NCBI GenBank assembly: GCA_016291725.1
Contig: JAEEYJ010000100.1
Coordinates: 1-10,515, forward strand
Direction: 5' to 3'
Origin: Solobacterium sp.
GTDB taxonomy: Bacteria; Bacillota_I; Bacilli_A; Erysipelotrichales; Erysipelotrichaceae
Length of the DNA: 10,515 nt
Each line of letters starts with the position of its first letter. Position 1 is the stretch's first letter. Positions 1-6,180 of the stretch are shown piece by piece. The notes beneath the pieces were generated by a model. It ran no database searches. It was given only the letters and a program-made list of their open reading frames with translations, and was not told the origin of the DNA. The translations under genes and the position numbers were made by a program.

Positions 1-1429
1 CCAGCGCCCGGGTGATCTCTGGTCCATACGGACACTCGGCTTCCGCGGGGAAGCTCTTCCATCCATCGCTTCCGTATCCAAAGTAACCATGAACACCAGT
101 GATGGTGAACAAGGCACCCGGATTGTCATCGAATACGGCACAGCCACAGCTGCGGCAGCCTATCCCTGCGACCAGGGAACGGAGATTACCGTTGAAGGCC
201 TCTTCTACCGTACTCCGGCCAGACTGAAGCACATGAAGAGCGGTTCCTATGAGAATACGCTTGTCCAGAATACGGTGCATGCTTTTGCCATGTCGCATCC
301 TGAGATTGCATTCATCTGTACTTCAGACGGCAAGGAAGCATTCCGGACAAGCGGACAGGGCGATCTCACTGAGGTCCTGTACAAAGTCTGGGGCAGGGAA
401 GCGGCAGAGAACCTCATAGAGATCGATGGCAAAGACTATGATTATACACTGACAGGATACGCAGTCAGATCGCAGATCAACCGCGCATCCCGCAATTATA
501 TCCATATCTTCATCAACGGCAGAATGATCCGCAGCTACCGGCTGTTCAATGCTGTAAGCGAGGGATACCGGACATCCCTGCAGGAGGGGAGGTATCCCCT
601 GGTGGTCCTGAATGTATCCATGGATCCCCACCTGCTGGATGTCAATGTCCATCCTTCCAAGTGGGAAGTGCGCATCAGCAAGGAGAACCAGCTGGCAGAG
701 CTGATTGCGCAGACCCTGTACAGCGCACTTCATCAGACTGTGAGCGCACCGGAAACAAAGCTCCAGGAAACGACGCACTACACAAAGCTGCGCTTCGATG
801 AAGACCTGCCCGTAGTCCGTCCGTTCATACAGGTGCAGGAGCCGGCAGTATCCTATACCGTACACAAACCGGAGGGATTCCCGCCCATGGAAGCCATCGG
901 CATCCTGCACGGCAGATACGGACTGTGCTCGGTGGAACAGGGACTGGCTGTGCTGGATCTCACAGCCTGCCGCAAACGCATCCACTACGAAGCGATCCTG
1001 AAGAATACAGAAACCAGGCAGGTACCGCTGCTGGTCCCTGTATCACTGCAGTGCGGCACGGATACTGTGGAACGGATCGAAGAACTGAATGACTGGGCAG
1101 AAACCGCCGGCATCCGCTTCGAACCGTTCGGCAGCGATACGGTACTTGTCCGTGAACTGCCGGAGACAATGCTCGGACTGGAGGAAGAAGTATTCCTGCA
1201 GGACCTGATCGACCGCTTCCGGGAAGAAGAAACCGGTATGCGTATGAGTGCAGAGACAGCAGCGAAGGCAGCCTGTGACCATATGGTCCTGCCTGCCCTC
1301 ACACGCGAGGATCTGCAGCGTATCGCGGACGATCTGTCCCGGTGTGAGGAACCGTACTTCGGCATCTACCGGGAACCTACATTCACCATCATCGATGAAG
1401 AGTCCCTCGCAAAGGAACTGAAACGATGA
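1..1429 (+). CDS. mutL: DNA mismatch repair protein MutL (5'-truncated by window edge)
   Basis: MutL is the GHKL-ATPase matchmaker of mismatch repair; it couples mismatch recognition by MutS to strand removal. The reading frame is open from base 2, so the start lies outside the window. The first visible residues contain the signature GFRGEAL (bases 38-58) followed by SIASVSKVT. Next come the GLFYRTPARLKH segment and the end of the ATPase/transducer domain with NVHPSK (644-661). A short linker leads into the C-terminal dimerisation domain (IGILHGRYGL onward). About 475 residues are visible; adding the missing N-terminus by family position gives roughly 560, shorter than Bacillus MutL. The C-terminal endonuclease motifs are not conserved: DLTACRKRIHYE (956-991) stands where DQHAAxERxxYE is expected, and GIYREP (1361-1378) where CPHGRP is expected. 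The stop overlaps miaA by ATGA. Identity is secure; loss of endonuclease activity is inferred. Confidence 0.96.
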   Translation, partial: QRPGDLWSIRTLGFRGEALPSIASVSKVTMNTSDGEQGTRIVIEYGTATAAAAYPCDQGTEITVEGLFYRTPARLKHMKSGSYENTLVQNTVHAFAMSHPEIAFICTSDGKEAFRTSGQGDLTEVLYKVWGREAAENLIEIDGKDYDYTLTGYAVRSQINRASRNYIHIFINGRMIRSYRLFNAVSEGYRTSLQEGRYPLVVLNVSMDPHLLDVNVHPSKWEVRISKENQLAELIAQTLYSALHQTVSAPETKLQETTHYTKLRFDEDLPVVRPFIQVQEPAVSYTVHKPEGFPPMEAIGILHGRYGLCSVEQGLAVLDLTACRKRIHYEAILKNTETRQVPLLVPVSLQCGTDTVERIEELNDWAETAGIRFEPFGSDTVLVRELPETMLGLEEEVFLQDLIDRFREEETGMRMSAETAAKAACDHMVLPALTREDLQRIADDLSRCEEPYFGIYREPTFTIIDEESLAKELKR

Positions 1430-2325
1430 AGAAAGTACTGGTAGTGGCCGGTCCCACGGCCAGCGGAAAGACAGCGTTCTCCGTACAGGCAGCGCAGGCG
1501 TTCAACGGCATCATCATCAGCGGTGATTCCGTACAGGTCTACCGTGGCTTCGACATCGGATCCGGGAAGGTCACGGAGGAAGAAAAGCAGGGCATACCGC
1601 ACTATCTCATAGATGTCCTGGATCCGAAAACACCGTACAGCGCTGCGGATTTCCAGCGCGAAGCCCGGGCAGTCATAGACCGGGAAACCCACCTGCCCAT
1701 CATCGCAGGCGGCACCGGCCTCTATCTCAAAGCCTGCCTCTATGACTATGCTTTCCACGAAGAAGACGGTCCCGCCGTGGACAGTCAGCTGGAAATCCAT
1801 ACAAACGAAGAACTGTACACGATGCTGAAGGAAGCGGATCCGGTACAGGCAGACAAGATCCATCCGAACAACCGCAGAAGACTGCTTAGATCATTGACGA
1901 TTCTGCGCAGAACAGGACAGCGGCAGAGCGACCAGGTCGCCCTGCAGAGCCATGAACCGGTCTATGATGCATTGATTGTAGGCTGCACCATGGAACGTGC
2001 GGTACTCTATGAACGGATCAATGCCCGTGTACATACCATGGTACAGGGAGGCCTGCGGGACGAGGTCGCCTCACTGCTGGAACGGGGAGTCACCTTCGAT
2101 GATCCGCCTATGAAGGGCATCGGCTACAAAGAGTGGAGACCGTACTTTGACGGAGAATGCAGCATCCAGGAGACAGAAGACCTGATTGCCAGGCATTCCC
2201 GCCAGTACGCAAAGAAACAGTATACATGGTTCAATCACCAGATGCCTGTGCACTGGTTTGATGCAACAAGCAGCGAAGACAAGAAACGCATTATGGAGGT
2301 AATCCGCACATGGCTGGAACAGTAA
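1426..2325 (+). CDS. miaA: tRNA dimethylallyltransferase MiaA
   Basis: MiaA transfers a dimethylallyl group from DMAPP to N6 of A37 in tRNAs that read codons starting with U, the first step of i6A/ms2i6A synthesis in the cytosol. The N-terminus carries the P-loop-like GPTASGKT (residues 9-16), then SGDSVQVYRGFDIGSGK (32-48), whose Asp34 corresponds to the catalytic Asp of the family, and later AGGTGLYLKA. The C-terminal part contains GIGYKEW and RHSRQYAKKQYTWF, the tRNA-binding segment typical of MiaA. At 299 residues it is slightly short but complete. The ATG overlaps the mutL stop (ATGA), with AAGGA at 1412-1416 as ribosome-binding site, so the two are translationally coupled. The mutL-miaA order is common in Bacillota. 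The 3' end overlaps the next gene by 16 bases. Confidence 0.97.
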   Translation: MKKVLVVAGPTASGKTAFSVQAAQAFNGIIISGDSVQVYRGFDIGSGKVTEEEKQGIPHYLIDVLDPKTPYSAADFQREARAVIDRETHLPIIAGGTGLYLKACLYDYAFHEEDGPAVDSQLEIHTNEELYTMLKEADPVQADKIHPNNRRRLLRSLTILRRTGQRQSDQVALQSHEPVYDALIVGCTMERAVLYERINARVHTMVQGGLRDEVASLLERGVTFDDPPMKGIGYKEWRPYFDGECSIQETEDLIARHSRQYAKKQYTWFNHQMPVHWFDATSSEDKKRIMEVIRTWLEQ

Positions 2326-2867
2326 ACAATTCAAAACGCATCCGTGCAAAATTCAGAAGAAGCGCCTTCCTTTGGGCAGCCCTGCTCGGTGTACTGGCGG
2401 GCATCGTGACCGCTCTGCTCGCCCACGGCCTGTTCTTCGGCAGGGTTCTCGTCCGGGCGACGGCGCTCATCACAATTGCTGCATTTGCACTCTCATTGAT
2501 CTTCTGCCTGCTCCTTGCCCGCTCCCGGGCAAGCCGGATCCTGAAGCAGGTCACCGACCGTGCTTCGTTCGACAGCGACCGGCTGTCCGAAGCCGGCCAT
2601 AGCCAGTATCTGTTCTACGGCAGGGACTGGTTCGTCTGGAACAAAGGCAATCAGTTCATCATCCTGCCCCGCACAGAAATTGTCGGTGCAGAAATGTATC
2701 CCGGACAGCGGGAGGGAAACGATCTCGGCCTGCTGGTTCTGGAAAAGAAGAACGGTGAGACACTGCATCTGGCCTATGACATCGTTGAGGGAGAGGATCC
2801 TGCAGCCATGATCAGTGACTGGTGCGCAGAAACCGAGGATTTGACTTCCGGTCAAATCGAGCTATGA
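2310..2867 (+). CDS. Hypothetical two-helix membrane protein
   Basis: I do not recognise this 185-residue protein. It begins with a basic segment (KRIRAKFRR), then two hydrophobic stretches at about residues 18-40 and 45-69 joined by a short loop, consistent with a transmembrane hairpin. The remaining ~115 residues are soluble and mixed, with an aromatic-rich strand-like segment (YLFYGRDWFVWNKGNQFIILPR). This loosely resembles the C-terminal part of YcxB-like or bacterial PH-like membrane proteins, but the resemblance is too weak for a name. The start is supported by GGAGGT at 2295-2300, nine bases upstream of the ATG, and the gene overlaps the miaA 3' end by 16 bases, so it belongs to the mutL-miaA transcription unit. 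Its last codons overlap the promoter of the next gene. Confidence 0.8.
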   Translation: MAGTVNNSKRIRAKFRRSAFLWAALLGVLAGIVTALLAHGLFFGRVLVRATALITIAAFALSLIFCLLLARSRASRILKQVTDRASFDSDRLSEAGHSQYLFYGRDWFVWNKGNQFIILPRTEIVGAEMYPGQREGNDLGLLVLEKKNGETLHLAYDIVEGEDPAAMISDWCAETEDLTSGQIEL

Positions 2868-2868
2868 T
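2841..2868 (+). promoter_or_regulatory. Sigma-A-type promoter for the BI-1 family gene
   Basis: TTGACT (2841-2846) and TATGAT (2863-2868) are separated by 16 bp and lie 30 bases upstream of the BI-1 family ATG, inside the end of the preceding coding region. The -35 box is the left arm of a perfect inverted repeat, TTGAC-ttccg-GTCAA (2841-2855), which could be an operator or chance. This would give the downstream gene transcription independent of mutL-miaA. Confidence 0.6.
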
Positions 2869-2898
2869 TATAGTTGATCCGGAAGGAGGTATTGCAAT

Positions 2899-3609
2899 AT
2901 GAGTGAATATGGATATACACAAGCTGGAAGCGAAAGCCTTCAGAACTACATACTCAAAGTATTTACAAAGATGAGCACAGGCCTCAGCCTGACAGCGGTA
3001 ATCGCCTTCCTGGGCTACCGCAGTCTGGCCTCGGGCGGTGCAATGGCGTCCTTTTTCTACCGCATGCCGATGATGTCGCTGGGCATTCTGGTCGTACAGC
3101 TGATTCTGTGCGTACTGCTGACAGCGAAGCTGGCAACCATGAGCACAGCCATGGCCGAAACGATGTTCTATGTCTATGCGGTACTGACCGGCGTGACCTT
3201 CAGTGTCCTGCCGTATGTCTACGGTGCCGGCAATGTATTCGCTGCGTTCATCTACACAGCCGTGATGTTCGTGTGCTGCACGATCATCGGGCATACAACA
3301 CGGACGGATATGACGAGGTTCTCCGGAATCTTCATGGGCGGTCTGATCGCCCTGATCGTATGCACGGTGCTGAGCTTCTTCATCCCGGCCCTGCGCGACA
3401 ACATCGTCATCAACTACCTTGCTGTGTTCCTGTTCATGGGCCTGACGGTCTATGACATGCAGCGCATCAAGCAGTTCTACTACGGCACGGTTCCGGGACA
3501 GCAGATCCGGGAGAACCTGGCTGTATACGGAGCGTTCGAACTGTATCTGGACTTCCTGAACCTGTTCCTGCGGATTCTGCAGATCATGTCCAGAAGCAGA
3601 AGGCGTTAA
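2899..3609 (+). CDS. Bax inhibitor-1 / YetJ-YccA family membrane protein
   Basis: This is an integral membrane protein of the Bax inhibitor-1 (TMBIM) superfamily; characterised bacterial members such as B. subtilis YetJ are pH-sensitive calcium leak channels. The 236 residues contain seven hydrophobic segments, at about 28-46, 57-78, 85-105, 112-132, 144-164, 169-187 and 208-230. The family signature is at the C-terminus: YGAFELYLDFLNLFLRIL, followed by a basic tail (SRSRRR). Asp186 (VYDMQRI) and Asp218 (YLDFLN) are candidates for the family's Asp pair that gates the pore. Translation is supported by AAGGAGGT (2883-2890), eight bases before the ATG. The gene has its own promoter upstream and an intrinsic terminator directly downstream, so it appears to be largely a monocistronic unit. 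Calcium conductance is a family inference, not visible here. Confidence 0.92.
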   Translation: MSEYGYTQAGSESLQNYILKVFTKMSTGLSLTAVIAFLGYRSLASGGAMASFFYRMPMMSLGILVVQLILCVLLTAKLATMSTAMAETMFYVYAVLTGVTFSVLPYVYGAGNVFAAFIYTAVMFVCCTIIGHTTRTDMTRFSGIFMGGLIALIVCTVLSFFIPALRDNIVINYLAVFLFMGLTVYDMQRIKQFYYGTVPGQQIRENLAVYGAFELYLDFLNLFLRILQIMSRSRRR

Positions 3610-3611
3610 AC

Positions 3612-3636
3612 AATACCGGTTCATACCGGTATTTTT
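3612..3636 (+). terminator. Intrinsic terminator after the BI-1 family gene
   Basis: A perfect 9-bp stem (AATACCGGT / ACCGGTATT) with a TCAT loop is followed by three further T residues, two bases after the stop codon. The next gene starts only nine bases further on, so it is expressed by readthrough or from a promoter I could not identify. Confidence 0.8.
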
Positions 3637-3645
3637 GAGGATTGT

Positions 3646-4287
3646 ATGGCTGAATACCGAACCATTGACTACCGCTGTCCCTACTGCGGACATACCTACA
3701 GCGTCAGAATGTATGATGTCATAGACGCTGATTCCGAGCCGGACCTGAAGGAGCGCTGCCGTTCCGGAGATATCTTTCATGTGTCCTGTCCGCACTGCCG
3801 CAGAGAGTACATGATCCAGTATCCACTGCTGTACATTGACCGCGGCCTGCGCTTCGCTCTGCTGGTGAGCGAGAAGGAAACAGCTCCGCTGGGACAGCTG
3901 GGCAGACCCCTGGCAGAACAGGGATACCGCCTGCGCAGATGCACATCCCTGCAGGAATTCACGGAAAAGATCGCCGTCTTTGAAGACGGCATGGATGACA
4001 TCATGGTGGAGCTGGCCAAGTATGATACCTTCATTGAGTACGTAGACAACCGGAAGGGAACCCCGGAGGATATCACTTCCATCGAATACCAGCGTACTGA
4101 GAATGAAGTCATGAAGATCAATGTCCGGGCAGACGACAAAAGCATGTCCTTCCTCATTCCGGTATCCATGATGCAGGAAGAAATGGACGCATCACCGGAT
4201 CTCTACCGGGTACGGGAGGAGGACTTCCCGGTTGTGGACAGCGCCTGGGTGATTTCCCTGTTTGCACCGGAAGACGGGACAGCGTGA
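3646..4287 (+). CDS. CpXC domain protein
   Basis: This 213-residue protein matches the CpXC domain pattern: CPYC at residues 11-14 followed by GHTYSV, and CPHC at 47-50 preceded by HVS. The four cysteines form a probable zinc ribbon; the domain's biochemical role is not established. The central and C-terminal parts (from about residue 60) are soluble and acidic, with no signal peptide or membrane helix, so a cytosolic location is expected. The start is ATG at 3646 with a modest GAGG (3637-3640) whose bases lie at the edge of the preceding terminator's T-run. That closeness suggests either readthrough from the BI-1 gene or tight spacing of a cryptic promoter. Downstream lies the T-box leader of trpS, so the gene is probably not co-regulated with trpS. 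Family assignment rests on the cysteine spacing and flanking sequence. Confidence 0.8.
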   Translation: MAEYRTIDYRCPYCGHTYSVRMYDVIDADSEPDLKERCRSGDIFHVSCPHCRREYMIQYPLLYIDRGLRFALLVSEKETAPLGQLGRPLAEQGYRLRRCTSLQEFTEKIAVFEDGMDDIMVELAKYDTFIEYVDNRKGTPEDITSIEYQRTENEVMKINVRADDKSMSFLIPVSMMQEEMDASPDLYRVREEDFPVVDSAWVISLFAPEDGTA

Positions 4288-4313
4288 GTTTTTCCGTCCC
4301 GGACAGGAAACTG

Positions 4314-4322
4314 TGCTACAAT
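4314..4322 (+). promoter_or_regulatory. Extended -10 promoter of the trpS T-box leader
   Basis: TGCTACAAT (4314-4322) is an extended -10 element (TGn plus TACAAT) placed just upstream of the leader RNA. No good -35 box is seen at the usual distance, which is typical for extended -10 promoters. The -10 lies in a small inverted repeat, GTGCT-acaat-AGCAC (4313-4327). Confidence 0.55.
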
Positions 4323-4330
4323 AGCACTGT

Positions 4331-4556
4331 AAACCGATGATTGAGGAGAGTAACCGGAATACGGAAGGATCAGAGAGCAGCCGGCGGTGGAAAGGCTGCA
4401 TGGATGATTCCGGTGAATGGGCTTATGAGGGCAGTCCGAAAGGGAACGAGTAGGCGCTGACGGGTTTCCGGCCGTTATCCGGAACATGCATGATGGTGCA
4501 TTGTCCAAAAGGTGGCATAACAGATACTTCTGTCCTTTTCGGACAGAAGTATTTTT
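4331..4556 (+). promoter_or_regulatory. Tryptophan T-box riboswitch leader
   Basis: This leader senses the charging state of tRNA-Trp and lets transcription into trpS proceed when uncharged tRNA is bound. Stem I is visible: ACCGGAAT (4353-4360) pairs perfectly with ATTCCGGT (4407-4414). The AGAGAG bulge is at 4372-4377, and a distal hairpin GCAGCC/GGCTGC (4377-4382 with 4394-4399) carries a GGCGGTGGAAA loop. Directly after the 3' arm comes GAA-TGG, so the specifier codon is UGG (4418-4420), matching the downstream gene. A small hairpin ATGCA/TGCAT (4486-4501) could be stem III. The T-box proper is AAAAGGTGGCATAACAG (4507-4523); TGGC (4513-4516) would pair with the GCCA end of tRNA-Trp. A possible antiterminator pairs TTGT with ACAG and CC with GG around a seven-base bulge, competing with the terminator. 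Confidence 0.92.
4524..4556 (+). terminator. Regulatory terminator of the trpS T-box
   Basis: ATACTTCTGTCC (4524-4535) and GGACAGAAGTAT (4541-4552) form a perfect 12-bp stem with a TTTTC loop, followed by TTTT. It abuts the T-box sequence and ends 12 bases before the trpS start, as expected for the default-off hairpin of a transcriptional T-box. Confidence 0.93.
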
Positions 4557-4568
4557 CATGGAGGGAAT

Positions 4569-5633
4569 ATGGAAAAAATCATACTGACAGGGGACCGCCC
4601 GACCGGAAGGCTGCATATCGGCCATTATGTCGGCTCACTGAGAGGACGCGTACAGCTGCAGAACAGCGGTGAGTACGACAAAGTATTCATTATGATCGCC
4701 GATGCGCAGGCACTGACGGACAACTTCGACAATCCGGACAAGGTACGCTCCAACATTCTGCAGGTAACGCTGGACTATCTGTCCTGCGGCATTGACCCGA
4801 AGAAGACGCATGTATTCATCCAGTCCCAGATTCCGGAGCTGCCGGAACTGACGCAGTTCTATCTGAACCTGGTGACGGTATCCCGTCTGGAACGGAATCC
4901 TACGATCAAGTCGGAGATCCAGATGAGAGGATTCGACCGGGCAATCCCGGCCGGATTCCTATGCTATCCGGTCAGCCAGGCTGCGGATATCACCTTCTGC
5001 AAAGCGACGACAGTACCGGTCGGCGAAGACCAGATTCCGATGCTGGAGCAGGCAAGGGAGATTGTACGTACATTCAACCGGATCTACGGAGAAACACTGG
5101 TGGAACCGGAAATCCTTCTGCCGGACAATGAAGCGAGCCTGCGCCTGCCGGGAACGGACGGCAAGGCAAAGATGTCCAAGTCCCTGGGCAACTGCATCTA
5201 TCTCTCGGATGAACCGGAAGCGATCAAGGAAAAGATCATGACGATGTATACCGATCCGCTGCATGTCCGTGTCAGTGATCCGGGGCATATTGAAGGAAAC
5301 ACGGTATTCACTTATCTGGACGCTTTCTGCCGGCCGGGTGACTTTGAACGCTTCCTGCCGGAATACTCCGGTCTGGATGAACTGAAGGATCACTATCAGA
5401 AGGGCGGACTCGGAGATGTCAAGGTCAAGCGTTTCCTGAATGCGATCATGCAGGATACGCTGGGAGAGATCCGCACACGCCGCAGGGAGTATGAGAAGGA
5501 CCTCGACTATGTCTATGATGTCCTGGTGGAAGGCACAAAGGTGGCCAGGGAAGCCGGAAAAGAGACCATGGCGGATGTCAAGCGGGCGATGAAGATCGAC
5601 TACTTCGACAATACCGACTGGCTGAAGCTGTAA
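4569..5633 (+). CDS. trpS: Tryptophan--tRNA ligase
   Basis: TrpRS is a class Ic aminoacyl-tRNA synthetase that activates tryptophan with ATP and charges tRNA-Trp in the cytosol. The class I signature HIGH is at residues 16-19 within [13 protein letters not shown], and KMSKS is at 201-205 followed by LGN. The [17 protein letters not shown] opening fits the TrpRS-II-like subgroup; the length of 354 residues is slightly above the ~330 of the B. subtilis/E. coli enzymes. Between the two signatures are segments consistent with substrate binding ([17 protein letters not shown] and [12 protein letters not shown]). The ATG at 4569 is preceded by GGAGGG (4560-4565) immediately after the T-box terminator, so expression depends on antitermination by uncharged tRNA-Trp. 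A GNAT gene begins two bases after the stop and is probably co-transcribed. Confidence 0.98.
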   Translation: MEKIILTGDRPTGRLHIGHYVGSLRGRVQLQNSGEYDKVFIMIADAQALTDNFDNPDKVRSNILQVTLDYLSCGIDPKKTHVFIQSQIPELPELTQFYLNLVTVSRLERNPTIKSEIQMRGFDRAIPAGFLCYPVSQAADITFCKATTVPVGEDQIPMLEQAREIVRTFNRIYGETLVEPEILLPDNEASLRLPGTDGKAKMSKSLGNCIYLSDEPEAIKEKIMTMYTDPLHVRVSDPGHIEGNTVFTYLDAFCRPGDFERFLPEYSGLDELKDHYQKGGLGDVKVKRFLNAIMQDTLGEIRTRRREYEKDLDYVYDVLVEGTKVAREAGKETMADVKRAMKIDYFDNTDWLKL

Positions 5634-5635
5634 GT

Positions 5636-6151
5636 ATGGAGATCAGGAAGACCAGGCCGGAGGATGTGGATGCCGCGGCGGCCATCTACGACCAGGCCAG
5701 AGCCTATATGAAAGCCCGGGGTGTACGCCAGTGGCAATGGGGATATCCCGTGCGGGAAACCGTACTCAGCGACATCGAGGACGGGAAAGGATATGTTGTG
5801 ACCGACAGCGGACGGGTCATCGGTGTGTGCTATATCACCGAGGCACCGGAACCGACCTATGAAGTCATTGAAAACGGTGAATGGCTGAACGATGATCCGT
5901 ATGTCAGCATCCACCGTACGGCTGTAGCCAACGACTGCAAAGGCAAAGGTGCAGGGAACCTGTTCTTTGAAGAAGCAGAACGCTATGCGCGCAGGATCGG
6001 ATACCGCAGTCTGCGGGTGGATACCCATCCGGACAATCTCTCCATGCAGAGGCTGATCGAAAAGAACGGATTCACAGCCTGCGGTACCATCTACATACCG
6101 AGTGAAGAGAACGGTCCGCGCATTGCGTACCAGAAGATCATTGAAGACTGA
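5636..6151 (+). CDS. GNAT family N-acetyltransferase
   Basis: This 171-residue protein has the GCN5-related acetyltransferase fold: an N-terminal MEIRKTRPEDVDAAAAIYDQA (motif C/D region), then YVSIHRTAVANDCKGKGAG, where KGKGAG (residues 102-107) occupies the acetyl-CoA pyrophosphate loop (R/Q-x-x-G-x-G/A, with Lys in the first position). Last comes the motif B segment DTHPDNLSMQRLIEKNGF. The acceptor substrate cannot be read from sequence. The ATG lies two bases after the trpS stop with no convincing Shine-Dalgarno sequence, so translation is probably coupled to trpS and transcription controlled by the Trp T-box. A strong hairpin directly follows the stop codon. General family assignment is firm; specificity is unknown. 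Confidence 0.93.
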   Translation: MEIRKTRPEDVDAAAAIYDQARAYMKARGVRQWQWGYPVRETVLSDIEDGKGYVVTDSGRVIGVCYITEAPEPTYEVIENGEWLNDDPYVSIHRTAVANDCKGKGAGNLFFEEAERYARRIGYRSLRVDTHPDNLSMQRLIEKNGFTACGTIYIPSEENGPRIAYQKIIED

Positions 6152-6152
6152 A

Positions 6153-6180
6153 AAAGTGAGGAACCTGGGTTCCTCACTTT
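6153..6180. terminator. Bidirectional terminator between convergent GNAT and ESS genes
   Basis: A perfect inverted repeat AAAGTGAGGAACC / GGTTCCTCACTTT (13-bp arms, two unpaired central bases) separates the convergent stop codons. Read on the - strand it is followed by five T residues, so it is a good terminator for the symporter gene; on the + strand the T-run is only TTT, giving weaker termination for trpS-GNAT. Confidence 0.85.

Noticed and set aside
2812..3795. A 327-codon open frame on the - strand.
   Set aside because: It lies opposite the BI-1 gene and both flanks, including a promoter and terminator; the translation is His/Gln-rich and unlike any family.
4273..4300. A GGGAC/GTCCC hairpin at the end of the CpXC gene as a terminator.
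   Set aside because: The stem is only five base pairs and is followed by GGACAGG rather than a T-run.
4192..4672. Small open frames in both directions across the trpS leader.
   Set aside because: The region is fully explained by the T-box RNA fold; these frames have no ribosome-binding sites and break off inside trpS or the CpXC gene.
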